Virus record (IMG/VR): IMGVR_UViG_3300049783_000449
Location: 1 to 39,961 of that record
DNA length: 39,961 nt
Source of the DNA: a virus
Direction: 5' to 3' (one strand)
Shown here: positions 16,462 through 26,251 of the stretch, in pieces
Numbering within the stretch: position 1 is the first letter of the stretch
Layout of the letters: the number at the start of each line of letters is the position of its first letter
The notes under the pieces: generated by a model
What the model saw: only the letters and a program-made list of their open reading frames with translations
Database searches by the model: none
What the model was told of the DNA's origin: nothing
Made by a program: the position numbers and the translations under genes

Positions 16462-17681
16462 TGTCAGTTACAGCCCCAACAACAAACATTAAAAACCCCA
16501 ATTGCTGTGCTTCAGCTTTTGGGAGAATATTTTATGCTGTAGATAGTACAGTGATGTTTTCACAAGTATTAGTTTCTTCTAAGCAAGCAGGTAACTGTTA
16601 CCAGAACAACGACCCCACCAGTGAGACAATACCAGATTTGTTAGATACGGATGGTGGTGTTATCCCCTTAGAAGATACTGTAGAGATTAAAGCTCTTACA
16701 CCCTTTAAGAGTGGTGTTGTTGTCTTTGCTACTAATGGCGTGTGGTATATCTACAATGCTGATGGCGGCTTTAAAGCAACAGGCTTTAACATAGCGAAGG
16801 TAAGTGAACGGGGTATAACAAGCGTACGTAGTATCGTAGAAGCTGAAGGTAGTTTGTTCTACTTTAGTGGCAACGGTATTATGCAAATACAAGGCAGTGA
16901 GTTTAGAGTCCTAGATGCGAAAGACATATCAGCTCAGACTGTACGCTCTTATTACCTTACTTCTTTTGCTGGTAGAAATGCTAATGGCATATACAACGAA
17001 ATAGATAAACAAATTGTGTGGTGGACACCTGATAATACAAGTGACGGCATAATTCTTGATTTAGAAGTAGGGGCTTTTTATCCACAAAAACAAGCAAACC
17101 CTTTGTACACAGCTAGTAGACCTTTTAAAGTAAACAATGCAACTCTTTACCCTTTCTACACAGTAGGGGCTACAACAATAAGTTACAGCCTAGCACAGTT
17201 AACCAGTGAGTTGTTTCAAGACTTTACTACTAATGTTCCAGCTTATTTAGTTTCAGGGTATGAGACATTAGGTAAGTTTGCTAATAAGAAAAGTATACAA
17301 CAAGCTAAAGTATTTTTTAAAAAAACAGAGACACAGATAACAGGGTTTGTAGATGGAGCATACGTATTTGATAAACCAAGTAGTTGTTTGTTTCAGGCTC
17401 GTTGGGACTTTGATAATGGTAATGAATTTAAGAAATGGGTGGGTGTAACAGCACTAGCTGGTGGGAGTGGTAAAGCAATGCAATTGTACAAGCCATTACA
17501 AAGAGGGTTTATACCTGATGCTTATCCTTATGCATTTAATACAGGAGAAAATTTAATTAGTAAGAAGTTTAATATACGTGGTAATGGGGATGCTGTTCAG
17601 TTTGTATTTGAAGCAGAGCCTTTAAAGGATATGAAGATGTTAGGCTACAGTGTTAACTACACAATGAGAGGTAGAATGTGA
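16461..17681 (+). CDS. Tail nozzle, C-terminal half (gp12-like, split)
   Basis: A 406-residue continuation of the nozzle. It carries the beta-propeller-like part of the family: FGRIFYAVDSTVMFSQVL (about 20-37), CYQNNDPTSE (about 46-55), DLLDTDGGVIPL, and VVFATNGVWYIY (about 85-96). Its C-terminus (GYSVNYTMRGRM) also looks like the normal family end. The start overlaps the stop of the N-terminal half (TAATG), so near-equal amounts could be made by coupled translation. Confidence 0.8.
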   Translation: MSVTAPTTNIKNPNCCASAFGRIFYAVDSTVMFSQVLVSSKQAGNCYQNNDPTSETIPDLLDTDGGVIPLEDTVEIKALTPFKSGVVVFATNGVWYIYNADGGFKATGFNIAKVSERGITSVRSIVEAEGSLFYFSGNGIMQIQGSEFRVLDAKDISAQTVRSYYLTSFAGRNANGIYNEIDKQIVWWTPDNTSDGIILDLEVGAFYPQKQANPLYTASRPFKVNNATLYPFYTVGATTISYSLAQLTSELFQDFTTNVPAYLVSGYETLGKFANKKSIQQAKVFFKKTETQITGFVDGAYVFDKPSSCLFQARWDFDNGNEFKKWVGVTALAGGSGKAMQLYKPLQRGFIPDAYPYAFNTGENLISKKFNIRGNGDAVQFVFEAEPLKDMKMLGYSVNYTMRGRM

Positions 17682-18115
17682 TTAAGAATATGCTTTCTGA
17701 AATAGAAGGAAAAAGTTATTTAGATAAAGCTTATACCTTGCAAGAGATTATGTTAGCTCAGCCTAAAGAACTCCAACTTAATTTAGAGCCTATTCATTAT
17801 TTTACAGAGGGTATGTACCTTCGTTCTTTGTTCATTCCTGAAGGTGTTGTTGTTGTAGGTGAAGTTCATAGACACCCTCATTTTACAATCCTTGCTGAAG
17901 GTAGAAGCACAATAGTAAGTCAAGATGGAAATATGGATGTAGAGGCTCCTTTTGTTTTTATATCAACTCCTTTTGCTAAGAGGTCTGTGTATGCAACTAC
18001 AGATTGCACTTGGATTACTGTACACAAAAACATTGATAACGAAACAGATATAGAAATAGTTGAAAACCAACATGTTATTAAAGATAAACAAGAATTACTG
18101 GAGTTAATAAAATGA
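17678..18115 (+). CDS. Cupin-like protein in tail module, GTG start
   Basis: A 145-residue protein with a cupin-like core: VVVGEVHRHPHFTILAEG (about 58-75) contains an H-x-H arrangement followed by a Gly turn, and the flanks are beta-rich. Cupins bind metals or small ligands, or act as structural barrels. I kept the GTG at 17678 because GAGG lies seven bases upstream and it overlaps the previous stop; the next ATG (17690) lacks a ribosome site. It lies between nozzle and internal virion genes, so a virion or assembly role is likely, but enzyme activity is not shown. Confidence 0.6.
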   Translation: MIKNMLSEIEGKSYLDKAYTLQEIMLAQPKELQLNLEPIHYFTEGMYLRSLFIPEGVVVVGEVHRHPHFTILAEGRSTIVSQDGNMDVEAPFVFISTPFAKRSVYATTDCTWITVHKNIDNETDIEIVENQHVIKDKQELLELIK

Positions 18116-18561
18116 CTTTTGCAGTTGTAGGAATAACAAACGCAGCTATAGGTATAGCAGCAGTGGCAACAGCGGGTTCTTTAGTAACAGGGGCTAAAGC
18201 TAGAAGCGCACAAAGAAAAGCTAACAAAGTTCAAGAACGTGTTAGACAAACACAAGATGCTAGAGCAAGACTTGCTCAAGTAAGAGAAGCACGTATGGCT
18301 CAAGCCCAAGTATTACAGAGTGGGGCTACACAGGGAGCAATGCAGAGTAGTGCTGTTCAAGGGGGCTTTAGTGCTATTGGAAGTAATGCAGAAAACAACA
18401 TACAGTTTATTAATCAAGTGGATACATTACAACAAGCAATAAATAAAAGAATGAGTGAAGCTAATAGGTTTAGTGGGGCAGCTAGTGCTTTAGGTGGTGT
18501 TGCTTCTATTGCAGGAAGTTTTACTGGTGGTACACCCCCTAATAACAACACAGGTAATTAA
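18112..18561 (+). CDS. Internal virion protein (gp14-like)
   Basis: A 149-residue protein with a hydrophobic Ala/Gly-rich N-terminus (about 1-26), a charged helical region (about 30-65, Arg/Gln/Ala-rich) and a second Gly/Ala-rich hydrophobic stretch (about 120-140). This layout matches T7 gp14, the ejection protein that forms the outer-membrane pore. It is followed by two large internal virion genes, as in the T7 ejectosome module. It starts in an ATGA overlap. Confidence 0.7.
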   Translation: MTFAVVGITNAAIGIAAVATAGSLVTGAKARSAQRKANKVQERVRQTQDARARLAQVREARMAQAQVLQSGATQGAMQSSAVQGGFSAIGSNAENNIQFINQVDTLQQAINKRMSEANRFSGAASALGGVASIAGSFTGGTPPNNNTGN

Positions 18562-18563
18562 TA

Positions 18564-21500
18564 ATGGCTGAATTGATAGGACCAGGAATTGTAGAAGAAA
18601 TTAAACCGATAGAGCCTGTAGAAGTGGCACCTGTAGGTGTGGTTCAAGAAGAGCCTATTACAAACCAACCTACAGTAGATACATCCTTTGCTACAAGTTT
18701 TCCTGAAGAAGTATCTGAGGCAGGATACATTGGTAATGCACCTCTTTCTGTTATAAGAACAAAAGGAAGTAATAAAGAACTTTCTAAGCTGAGTGCTGTA
18801 ACATTAGAAATAGATAGTTTATTAGTAGAACAGGATTTAGAAAGTGGCAGTGACAGTTATTTAGACCAGAGCTTTGCCAAGATACAAGAAGAACTAGATA
18901 AGTTTGTATTTGATAAAGCTAACCAATCTATTGTAGAAGCACAAACACCTGAAGAGGTTGTAGGTATACTAGAACGGTTGAAAGAAGAAGGTAAAACAAC
19001 TGTTAATCTCGGTACATTAAGAACTTATGCTTTAAGTAAATTAGAAACTATTAAACCTGAGAGAATGGGATTTGTTGCTCAGCACGTAGCCCGTAACATT
19101 GTATTTGCTCAAGAGATACAAAAGCGAAGCTCAGAGTTAAGTGCAGGTACACCTTTCCTTAGTATGTTAGGTGATGTGGGGGAGTACTTCTTACCTACAG
19201 GTACAATTAGTGAGCAGCTTGTTAAATACAAAAGCAGTATACCTGAAGCCTTAGAAGCTATTAAGAACACACCACCTGAAAAACAAATAGAAATGCTCAA
19301 TGCATTAATGGATGGATGGGAAGAACAGGAAACGTTTTTAATAGAAAACAACAATTCATTAATGACTCTTAGCCAGTTTGAGTCTTTACGTAATGCTGTG
19401 CTACAAGGTGGATTGGATGTTATTGATGGTAGAACAGATTCAGAAATAGAGCAGTATTTAGAAACAACATTAGATGTAGGTTTATCTTTAATTGGTGCTA
19501 AGGGTGTATTCCAAAGTGTAGGTAGTTTATTTGGTTATTTAAGTAAAAGAGTGTTTGCTTCTAACACTACAGTTGTTAATTCAGATTTAATGACAGGGTT
19601 GTTTATGCCTCGTCCTCTAGAAATTGGTGGGCCTTCTACACGAATAGAAGCCTCTGTACTTGAAGGTGATTTTATAGAAATACCTACAACAACTAGAATT
19701 AATTCCCACACAGTAGATACAGAATATTTAGAGAACCCTGTTAGTAAATTAGGAGTTGAGCAAGAAGGTGGATTACAAAAGATAGTAGATGACACAGGAA
19801 TAAGCGTAGAAGACGTGGCTTCACGTCAAGTGTTTACTCCAACAGAAGACACTCCTATTGGCTTTCCTAATGTGTTAGATAACTTAACATCTATGAATGA
19901 GCTTATCTTAGCTGATAAAACTTTAACAAACATTGGAATGCAAAGAGCACGTACGCTAGAAACACAAGCAGGTACTTCTCTTACTGTTCAAGACAGCGCT
20001 ACAGGGTTTAAAGCTAATGACATTGAAGACAGTTTAGGTACGTTTACATTCCTACTAGGAGATGGAGCTAAAGGTTTTGAATCAGCAGATGATGCACTTA
20101 GTGCTTCAAAGGTTGGACTAACAGGAATGGATGTTAAGATTGTTCAACAAGATGGTAAGTGGTATGCACAAACTACTATTGAACATAAGTTCGACCCTGA
20201 GAACGATGTAGGTGGTTTGTATCTTGACCCCAATAAAGCTGCTGGCCCCGTAGGAAGAATGTTCCTTGACCCTTTACGCCTCTTAGGTGAGGATGTAATA
20301 AAAGGTTTGTTTGCTTTAAAAGGCAAGAATCGTTCTACAGTTCAAAAGCTTGAAGATAGATTTAAAGTGGGTGTACGTAAGCTTAGTGCTAAACAAGGAC
20401 TGTCTCTTTCTAAAATATTGGAAAAGGGTGATTCTGAATCCCTAGACTGGACTACAAGAGCTTCTTTTAGAAAAGCAACAGGAGAGCAGGATGACAAGGT
20501 TTGGGAAGCGTACCAAGTCATACGGGACGTGTATGAGGATGTTTACCAAATAAGAAACAAAGTGTTTCATCAAAAGCTAAGTTCTAAGAATACTAAGTTT
20601 ATAGATGACGGAGCTGATGGCAACCTCGGTACTATCCTTGACCCTAAAAAAGATATTGATACAGCAGATGGTTTAGTTTTAGACATGGAAACAGGAAGAC
20701 TTATTGTCCCTACACCTGATGATGGCTTTAATTACGTTAAGGTTACCAATGCTATAGATGCTGGTGAAGAGGTAGGCTTTAGAAGTGTAGTAAGAGTTAA
20801 ACCTGAAAGAATTTCAAGACTCCCTGAGAATGTTCTTAACAGAAGAGCAGGTCACATTGATAGATTTTATAGAGAAACAGGTTGGCTTGTAAAGACATTA
20901 GGTACAAAGATAGTAGATGGTAAAGAAGTTCCTTCTAATAGTATTACACACATTGTATCTTCTCAGAAAGAAGCTAAAAAGATTGCAGAACGTGAAGGTG
21001 GTGTTGCTGTACGTTCGAGAGAAAACGATGACATAGATAGTATATTTGGTTCAGACAGTGATGTTCAGTTCTCTTATAGCAGTAGCCATACAAAGAAAAG
21101 AGGAGAGCAGCTTAAAGGGAGTGATGGTTTAAATGCTCCTGTACTCAATGCTTTTGAAACTATGGGTAAAAGTATTACTAGTACACAGAGTGCATTAGAC
21201 TACAACATGCTTAAAAGTGTAGAGGCTCGTTTCTTTAATGAGTTCGATGACATGCTTGTTAAAGACGGAGGACAAGTTTCTTTTAGTCCTAATGCAGGTA
21301 GTATGATTAGAAAGCAAAGAGATGATGAAGTCTTGTTTTCTGATAAGAGATTAAATGATTTTAAAAACTGGCATGGATACCTAAAGACCCTTCGTACACA
21401 TACAAATGGTGAAGCTTACAAAGCTGTAGATAGAGCTGTATCCCCTGTCTTTGACCCTATACTAGGATTGATAGGTAAAGGCACAGACACACAAGCTGCT

Positions 21501-23267
21501 GTAATGGAGCTGAAGGGGCTTGTATCAAACTTATTTGTTGTACTTAACCCTTTGTATCAAGTACCACAGAACATGGCCATAGGCATTTATATAGCAGGTA
21601 CTAAGGGTACAAGTGGATTTAAGTCCGTACTCCAACTCCCAGCTCTTATAGCAGCACGTAGTACAGGTAACTACAAACTCCTCACTTCTTTAATTGGTGG
21701 GGATGAGAAGCTTGCCAGAGAACTAGTAGCGGAATTGGAAAGTAATGGTTTAGTGGATGCAATAGGGAGAAGTAATGACTTCCTTGATATGGCTAGGGGT
21801 AACTTAGACGTAGGGGCTACTACTAAATTAAGGAGTGGCTTTAATGCTGTTAAAAGAAAAACTACAGGTTTAGCTTACAATGCTGCAAGAGGAAGTCAAG
21901 AAGCTTCTTTAGCTGCGATGAACATGATGTCTTATCTAGCAGAATTCAACATCCTTATGAAGGCTGGTAAGAAGTTTGATGGGAAGGGTAAAGCGGAAGT
22001 AAGCTTTCAAGCACAGAAGAACGTACAAACACAAAACTCTCTTAATATGTTTAAGTACCAAGACAACAGCAGTGTACTTAGTGTTCCTTTACAGTTTTTT
22101 CAGCATGTTCACAAGTTGTTCTTAGATATTATTTTAGAACCCCAGTATAAAGGTATTACTGGTGCGGTTGAGAGTATTATAAAAAGAGAAATTAACACAG
22201 GAAGAAATATTGGTAGAGAAGCAGGGGCATATTCAAATACGTACGCTACCGCTATTGTTTCTACAATGCTTACCTACGCTACATTTGGTATGCAAGGTGG
22301 CTTAGGACAGTCCCTAGGAAGTGAAGCAGAAGCTAAAATAAGAAAAGAGTTTCCTGATTTAGCTGATGTTCCTATTTTTGAGATAATGATGAACGGAGCT
22401 ATTAACGAAACCTTTAACAGTACAGTGGAACACTTAGGAGGTAAAGGTGCTATTGATATTACATCTACATATGGCCCTGCTGCTTTCCTAGACATGGTTA
22501 AGAGTTTTATGCTTGATAGTTTTCCTTCCTTTAATGTACTAGGTGTATCTGGTGCAGCTATAGGAACAATCTTTGAGAGTGCTGCAAGTATACAAGCATT
22601 AGCAAGAGCACCGAATATAGACAGCTTTGATAAAGCTACAATGATTGCTAGTGAAGTTATGGAGCCTATCTCTGGTTTAAAGAACATAGAGAAAGCTGTT
22701 ATAGGGTATTTGTTTCAAGAACTACCTTATGCAAAGAGTCTGTCTAGTGGAATGAAGATAGAGAAGATAGAAGCTATTATGTTAGCTGCTAATATACAGC
22801 CAGCTCTTGTTACTGATTACTTCAATGGCAGTAGCTTTGATAAAAAGAACGAAGGTATCTTCAGTATAATGAATGATGAGAAAACGGCTATACGGAATGC
22901 TGAGACAATGCTACAGGCTATGTCAAGGGATATGGCTTACCACAAGTTAATGGGTACATTAGATTTAGCAAAAGGAAATGAACTACTAGAGAAGTGGAGT
23001 ACAGCAGCCAAAACTATATCCAACCCTAAGTTTAAGGATGAGATAGCTAAAGCTTTTGCACAGAGTGCTTTAACAAGTGGGAGTAGTACGTATCAGCAGT
23101 ACATACGTCCGTATCAAGTAAGTGGACAAATTAACAATAGAGCAGAAGGTTTAAGGCTACTGGCACAGAAAGCACAGAGTCCTGAGTCTAAAGCTTTGTT
23201 TGATGCAGCATTAAAAATAGCGGAGTCAACAGACAGTATGCAGAAGATATTAGAGGATAAAGAATAA
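18564..23267 (+). CDS. Large internal virion (ejection) protein
   Basis: A 1567-residue protein, the longest in the window. It is largely helical and charged, with a few hydrophobic stretches (for example about 995-1015 and 1218-1240, GAYSNTYATAIVSTMLTYATFG). Its size and place after the gp14-like gene fit T7 gp16-type ejection proteins that form the conduit across the cell envelope. No clear lytic transglycosylase Glu motif could be picked out at its N-terminus, unlike T7 gp16. The Pro/Glu/Val-rich first 50 residues are probably disordered. Confidence 0.7.
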   Translation: MAELIGPGIVEEIKPIEPVEVAPVGVVQEEPITNQPTVDTSFATSFPEEVSEAGYIGNAPLSVIRTKGSNKELSKLSAVTLEIDSLLVEQDLESGSDSYLDQSFAKIQEELDKFVFDKANQSIVEAQTPEEVVGILERLKEEGKTTVNLGTLRTYALSKLETIKPERMGFVAQHVARNIVFAQEIQKRSSELSAGTPFLSMLGDVGEYFLPTGTISEQLVKYKSSIPEALEAIKNTPPEKQIEMLNALMDGWEEQETFLIENNNSLMTLSQFESLRNAVLQGGLDVIDGRTDSEIEQYLETTLDVGLSLIGAKGVFQSVGSLFGYLSKRVFASNTTVVNSDLMTGLFMPRPLEIGGPSTRIEASVLEGDFIEIPTTTRINSHTVDTEYLENPVSKLGVEQEGGLQKIVDDTGISVEDVASRQVFTPTEDTPIGFPNVLDNLTSMNELILADKTLTNIGMQRARTLETQAGTSLTVQDSATGFKANDIEDSLGTFTFLLGDGAKGFESADDALSASKVGLTGMDVKIVQQDGKWYAQTTIEHKFDPENDVGGLYLDPNKAAGPVGRMFLDPLRLLGEDVIKGLFALKGKNRSTVQKLEDRFKVGVRKLSAKQGLSLSKILEKGDSESLDWTTRASFRKATGEQDDKVWEAYQVIRDVYEDVYQIRNKVFHQKLSSKNTKFIDDGADGNLGTILDPKKDIDTADGLVLDMETGRLIVPTPDDGFNYVKVTNAIDAGEEVGFRSVVRVKPERISRLPENVLNRRAGHIDRFYRETGWLVKTLGTKIVDGKEVPSNSITHIVSSQKEAKKIAEREGGVAVRSRENDDIDSIFGSDSDVQFSYSSSHTKKRGEQLKGSDGLNAPVLNAFETMGKSITSTQSALDYNMLKSVEARFFNEFDDMLVKDGGQVSFSPNAGSMIRKQRDDEVLFSDKRLNDFKNWHGYLKTLRTHTNGEAYKAVDRAVSPVFDPILGLIGKGTDTQAAVMELKGLVSNLFVVLNPLYQVPQNMAIGIYIAGTKGTSGFKSVLQLPALIAARSTGNYKLLTSLIGGDEKLARELVAELESNGLVDAIGRSNDFLDMARGNLDVGATTKLRSGFNAVKRKTTGLAYNAARGSQEASLAAMNMMSYLAEFNILMKAGKKFDGKGKAEVSFQAQKNVQTQNSLNMFKYQDNSSVLSVPLQFFQHVHKLFLDIILEPQYKGITGAVESIIKREINTGRNIGREAGAYSNTYATAIVSTMLTYATFGMQGGLGQSLGSEAEAKIRKEFPDLADVPIFEIMMNGAINETFNSTVEHLGGKGAIDITSTYGPAAFLDMVKSFMLDSFPSFNVLGVSGAAIGTIFESAASIQALARAPNIDSFDKATMIASEVMEPISGLKNIEKAVIGYLFQELPYAKSLSSGMKIEKIEAIMLAANIQPALVTDYFNGSSFDKKNEGIFSIMNDEKTAIRNAETMLQAMSRDMAYHKLMGTLDLAKGNELLEKWSTAAKTISNPKFKDEIAKAFAQSALTSGSSTYQQYIRPYQVSGQINNRAEGLRLLAQKAQSPESKALFDAALKIAESTDSMQKILEDKE

Positions 23268-25087
23268 TGACTGAATTTACCAGAGGTATCCAAACTCTTG
23301 TGCAACAAGCAGCGGGGCCGTCTCAACTCCAAACTAACACAGGTAGCCTTGCTTCAGACACTATAAGTGCAGTGAGCTTTGGTCTTGGGTTGTATAGGCA
23401 AAACAAAGCACAGGAAGCTCTAGGAGCTGCTAAACAACAACAGGTAGAGTACAACACTCGTATTGCAGAAGGAACTCTTAAATACAGGGAGTTCAGAGAA
23501 ATGCAAAAACAGAATGGTGTATCAGGTAATGCCTTCCGTAGAGCAGAGAAGTCTTTCCTTAGTAACCTAGGAGACTCTTCTCTTCAAGTAGATATTATTA
23601 ACAGTACCAACTCACTCACCAGACAGACAAGTGGTGATGTGATGGATGATGTTACAAAAGCAGAAGTACAGAAAGCACAACAACTAGAAACACGTCAGAT
23701 TGCAAGGCAAGAAAGAAACATATCTATTACTAATGCAGCCTATACAGCGGGTGTAGCTATTGGTAATCCTGCTGAGATGACTGAAGAAGAGATGGATAAA
23801 GTAGAAATACAGAGTGCAAGAATACAAGCAGAAACATCTGCTCAGAATGCTAAGATGCAAAGAGACAGGGATGCGCTAACAGATAAAATTGCTATCCAGA
23901 ATCAGAATGATAGGATGTGGTCTTATAACACAGGGAGGGAACTAGGAGCTGTGGGTGCATCGGATATGGGTTCTTTTGCTAAACAACAGGGAGGGGTTTC
24001 CTTAGAAAACGTACCTTTGATTGTAGAGCGCCTTAACTTATACAAGCAAAACATAACACAAGTTGTTAATGCAAGAGCTAGGCAGTCAGAAACATACGTA
24101 TCCCCTAATGCTATTAGTACTATGATTAATAACTTAGAGCAAGGTGTAAACAACACAATAGCCTTGTTTACTAAGACAGAATCCTTGAAAGCACTACAGA
24201 ATAATGCTGATAGCTTGTATCAAGGAGGCTTAAATAAGATGTTCGGGGGTACAAAGGATGAAAGGACAGCAGTAAACTCATTGTACTCTAGTAAATTTAT
24301 TGGCCTCCCACAAGAAATGACAAGCTTTAATACAATGTTGGAGTTTGTACAAGGGAGTATAGGCGGGAATGTAGACCCTGAACAAGAAGGCTTTGATGTT
24401 ATTCTAAGAAACCTTCCTAATATAATGCAGACTAATGGTGCTCCCTCAGAAGAAAGCCAAGAGACTAATCAGAAGATTATTGATGGGTTGTTTAACAACT
24501 CCCCTGCTAAGATTAAGAGTGCTGTAATTAAAGGAGCACTTGATGCTACCACTAAGGCTATAGTTGCTCAAGGGAAGGGAGTTGTAAGTGCAGAGAAGGC
24601 AGAGGAATCAGCAGACTTAATATACAGAGCAGCAGTCCCATCTCTTGCAGGTAATATTCAAAGACTTATGATGCAAGAAACATCTAACAACACAACTACT
24701 AATGAATTTGGTTCAATGGGTATGAGTGCAGATGTTAGGAATGATTATAAGTTCAATACTAAAACAATGCAGTTTGATAGGACAAGTAGGATAGCAGGAA
24801 GGAATGCTCAGATAGAACAAGTTAACTTATTGATTAGAAATACTAGGAAGTCTTTTACTGAGTTAGGTATGGATAATACTTATGTTAGTGGATTTGATGA
24901 GGATATTCTTATGTCTCTTGGAATGGCTCCTACTAAAAACCCAGATAAATCACCACCCATAACAAACTATAATTCTATTGCGGAGGAGCAAGGGGTGGAT
25001 ATCTCCACAATGGCTGATGGGGAGTATGATGACGGGACTGGGGTAACTGTTACTATTAAAGCTGGCAAAGTAGTGAGTGTAAACTAA
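23267..25087 (+). CDS. Internal virion protein (gp15-like)
   Basis: A 606-residue, mainly helical, Gln/Ala/Asn-rich protein with long charged helices (about 45-90 and 130-215). It overlaps the previous gene (TAATG) and the next one. Size, composition and place fit T7 gp15-type ejection proteins, which form part of the periplasmic tunnel. In T7 the gp15 gene precedes gp16; here the order would be reversed, so the assignment between the two is by size only. Confidence 0.6.
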   Translation: MTEFTRGIQTLVQQAAGPSQLQTNTGSLASDTISAVSFGLGLYRQNKAQEALGAAKQQQVEYNTRIAEGTLKYREFREMQKQNGVSGNAFRRAEKSFLSNLGDSSLQVDIINSTNSLTRQTSGDVMDDVTKAEVQKAQQLETRQIARQERNISITNAAYTAGVAIGNPAEMTEEEMDKVEIQSARIQAETSAQNAKMQRDRDALTDKIAIQNQNDRMWSYNTGRELGAVGASDMGSFAKQQGGVSLENVPLIVERLNLYKQNITQVVNARARQSETYVSPNAISTMINNLEQGVNNTIALFTKTESLKALQNNADSLYQGGLNKMFGGTKDERTAVNSLYSSKFIGLPQEMTSFNTMLEFVQGSIGGNVDPEQEGFDVILRNLPNIMQTNGAPSEESQETNQKIIDGLFNNSPAKIKSAVIKGALDATTKAIVAQGKGVVSAEKAEESADLIYRAAVPSLAGNIQRLMMQETSNNTTTNEFGSMGMSADVRNDYKFNTKTMQFDRTSRIAGRNAQIEQVNLLIRNTRKSFTELGMDNTYVSGFDEDILMSLGMAPTKNPDKSPPITNYNSIAEEQGVDISTMADGEYDDGTGVTVTIKAGKVVSVN

Positions 25088-25713
25088 TGGGTTTCTTATC
25101 TGCACTAAAAACTATGAGTAAATCAGGGGATAACTTTATAATTCCTGCTAGTGTTAAACAAGACATTACCATTTTAGAAAATTTAGGAGGCCGCTTATCT
25201 CCAGAAAACATCTTAAAAATATCAGAAAACAGTGGTGGTTTTACATCGTCACAAAGAGAAACCTTACTAAAAACGTATGAAGGAAAACTCTCTGGTGGCG
25301 TGAGCGACCAGTATGCAGACTGGCAAAAGTGGGGAGCTAAGAACCCTGAAGGCGCTGTCTACAAAAGAAAAACAAAAGAATTAGATGCAGGTTTATTAGG
25401 TATTGTCCTACGTAACCTTGAAAAACAGAATGGAATAGATAACTTAGAAGAAGTAAAGGCTGCAAACAAAGGGAAGTCTCCTAAAGAGATGGTGAGTTAT
25501 ACACAGGAGTATACGCTTCGACCTTCTTTTCCAAAAGGGTATGAAAATGTAGGTGGTATAAAAAAGTATGATGAGGGAGTAGCAGATGCAGGAAGGAATG
25601 TTAATAGGTATTCAGAGGAAGTTAGTGTACCTAAAAAAGTAAATTTTAACAACTTACAAAGAAAGGGTAATGTAATAAGTGTTAACTTTCAAAACCTAAA
25701 GCCTAAGTTATAG
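25087..25713 (+). CDS. Hypothetical virion-module protein, 208 aa
   Basis: Unknown protein overlapping the end of the gp15-like gene. It has a helical N-terminal half, a Lys-rich middle and a C-terminal end VNFNNLQRKGNVISVNFQNLKPKL with two short related units. Place suggests an accessory virion or ejection protein. No catalytic motif is visible. Confidence 0.55.
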   Translation: MGFLSALKTMSKSGDNFIIPASVKQDITILENLGGRLSPENILKISENSGGFTSSQRETLLKTYEGKLSGGVSDQYADWQKWGAKNPEGAVYKRKTKELDAGLLGIVLRNLEKQNGIDNLEEVKAANKGKSPKEMVSYTQEYTLRPSFPKGYENVGGIKKYDEGVADAGRNVNRYSEEVSVPKKVNFNNLQRKGNVISVNFQNLKPKL

Positions 25714-25938
25714 TTAGATAGGATGTTTAATGTTTATTAATTTATAGAATACTTCTAAAACCCTAGAGAAGAAAGAAAACTTCTTATTCAAAAGAAGTAA
25801 AAGAAAGAACATACACAGTATTGTCATCCAGCAACCCTCATGCAACTATATTTGCGATGAATGACATATAAAACGGGATGAGTGACATACAATCCCCATT
25901 TTAGTAAGTGACCACTAACACAAATAAGAGAGAAAAAC
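25714..25938. other. Non-coding gap in late genes, short repeats
   Basis: About 225 bases without a gene, unusual in this densely packed region. It holds a hairpin ACTTCTT/AAGAAGT (around 25780-25800) with a T-rich run only on the minus strand, and two 14-base direct repeats GATGA(A/G)TGACATA(C/T) at 25856-25869 and 25877-25890, 21 bases apart (two helical turns). These may regulate the small genes to the right. Confidence 0.45.
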
Positions 25939-26226
25939 ATGCCAGCCAAAGGAGAATTTAAAGCTAATGCCAAGCCTGCAAGCAAGGCAAAAAGAGCTTT
26001 TAATAGCAAGACTCAGGACAACCGTGTAAAGAGAAATCAAGCCCGAAGAGTTGCAGAAAAAGAAGGAAGAGTTAAGAAGGGAGATGGTAAAGAGATAGAC
26101 CACAAGAAGCCTCTTAGGAACGGTGGGAGTAATGCTAAGTCTAATCAAAGAGTAGTGAGCAGTAAAACAAACAAAGCGAAGAATGGTAGTTTTAAAGGCA
26201 TGACTCGCAAAGGCCCAAGAAAGTAA
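25939..26226 (+). CDS. Lys-rich HNH-like small protein
   Basis: A 95-residue very basic protein. The C-terminal half contains EIDHKKPLRNGGSN (about 53-66) and NQRVVSSKTN (about 70-79), resembling the DH...N...N core of small HNH-type phage proteins. A catalytic His of the DH pair is present, but the final HNH His is replaced (N-x-x-K), so nuclease activity is uncertain. It follows a 225-base non-coding gap. It could be a DNA-binding or packaging-linked protein, or a degenerate homing-type nuclease. Confidence 0.6.
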   Translation: MPAKGEFKANAKPASKAKRAFNSKTQDNRVKRNQARRVAEKEGRVKKGDGKEIDHKKPLRNGGSNAKSNQRVVSSKTNKAKNGSFKGMTRKGPRK

Positions 26227-26251
26227 ACTAATTAATTAATAGGAAATAAAC

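Noticed and set aside
22274-22687. 137-residue minus-strand ORF within the large internal virion gene
   Set aside because: Hydrophobic reading produced by the opposite strand of an intact gene; no ribosome site or operon context.
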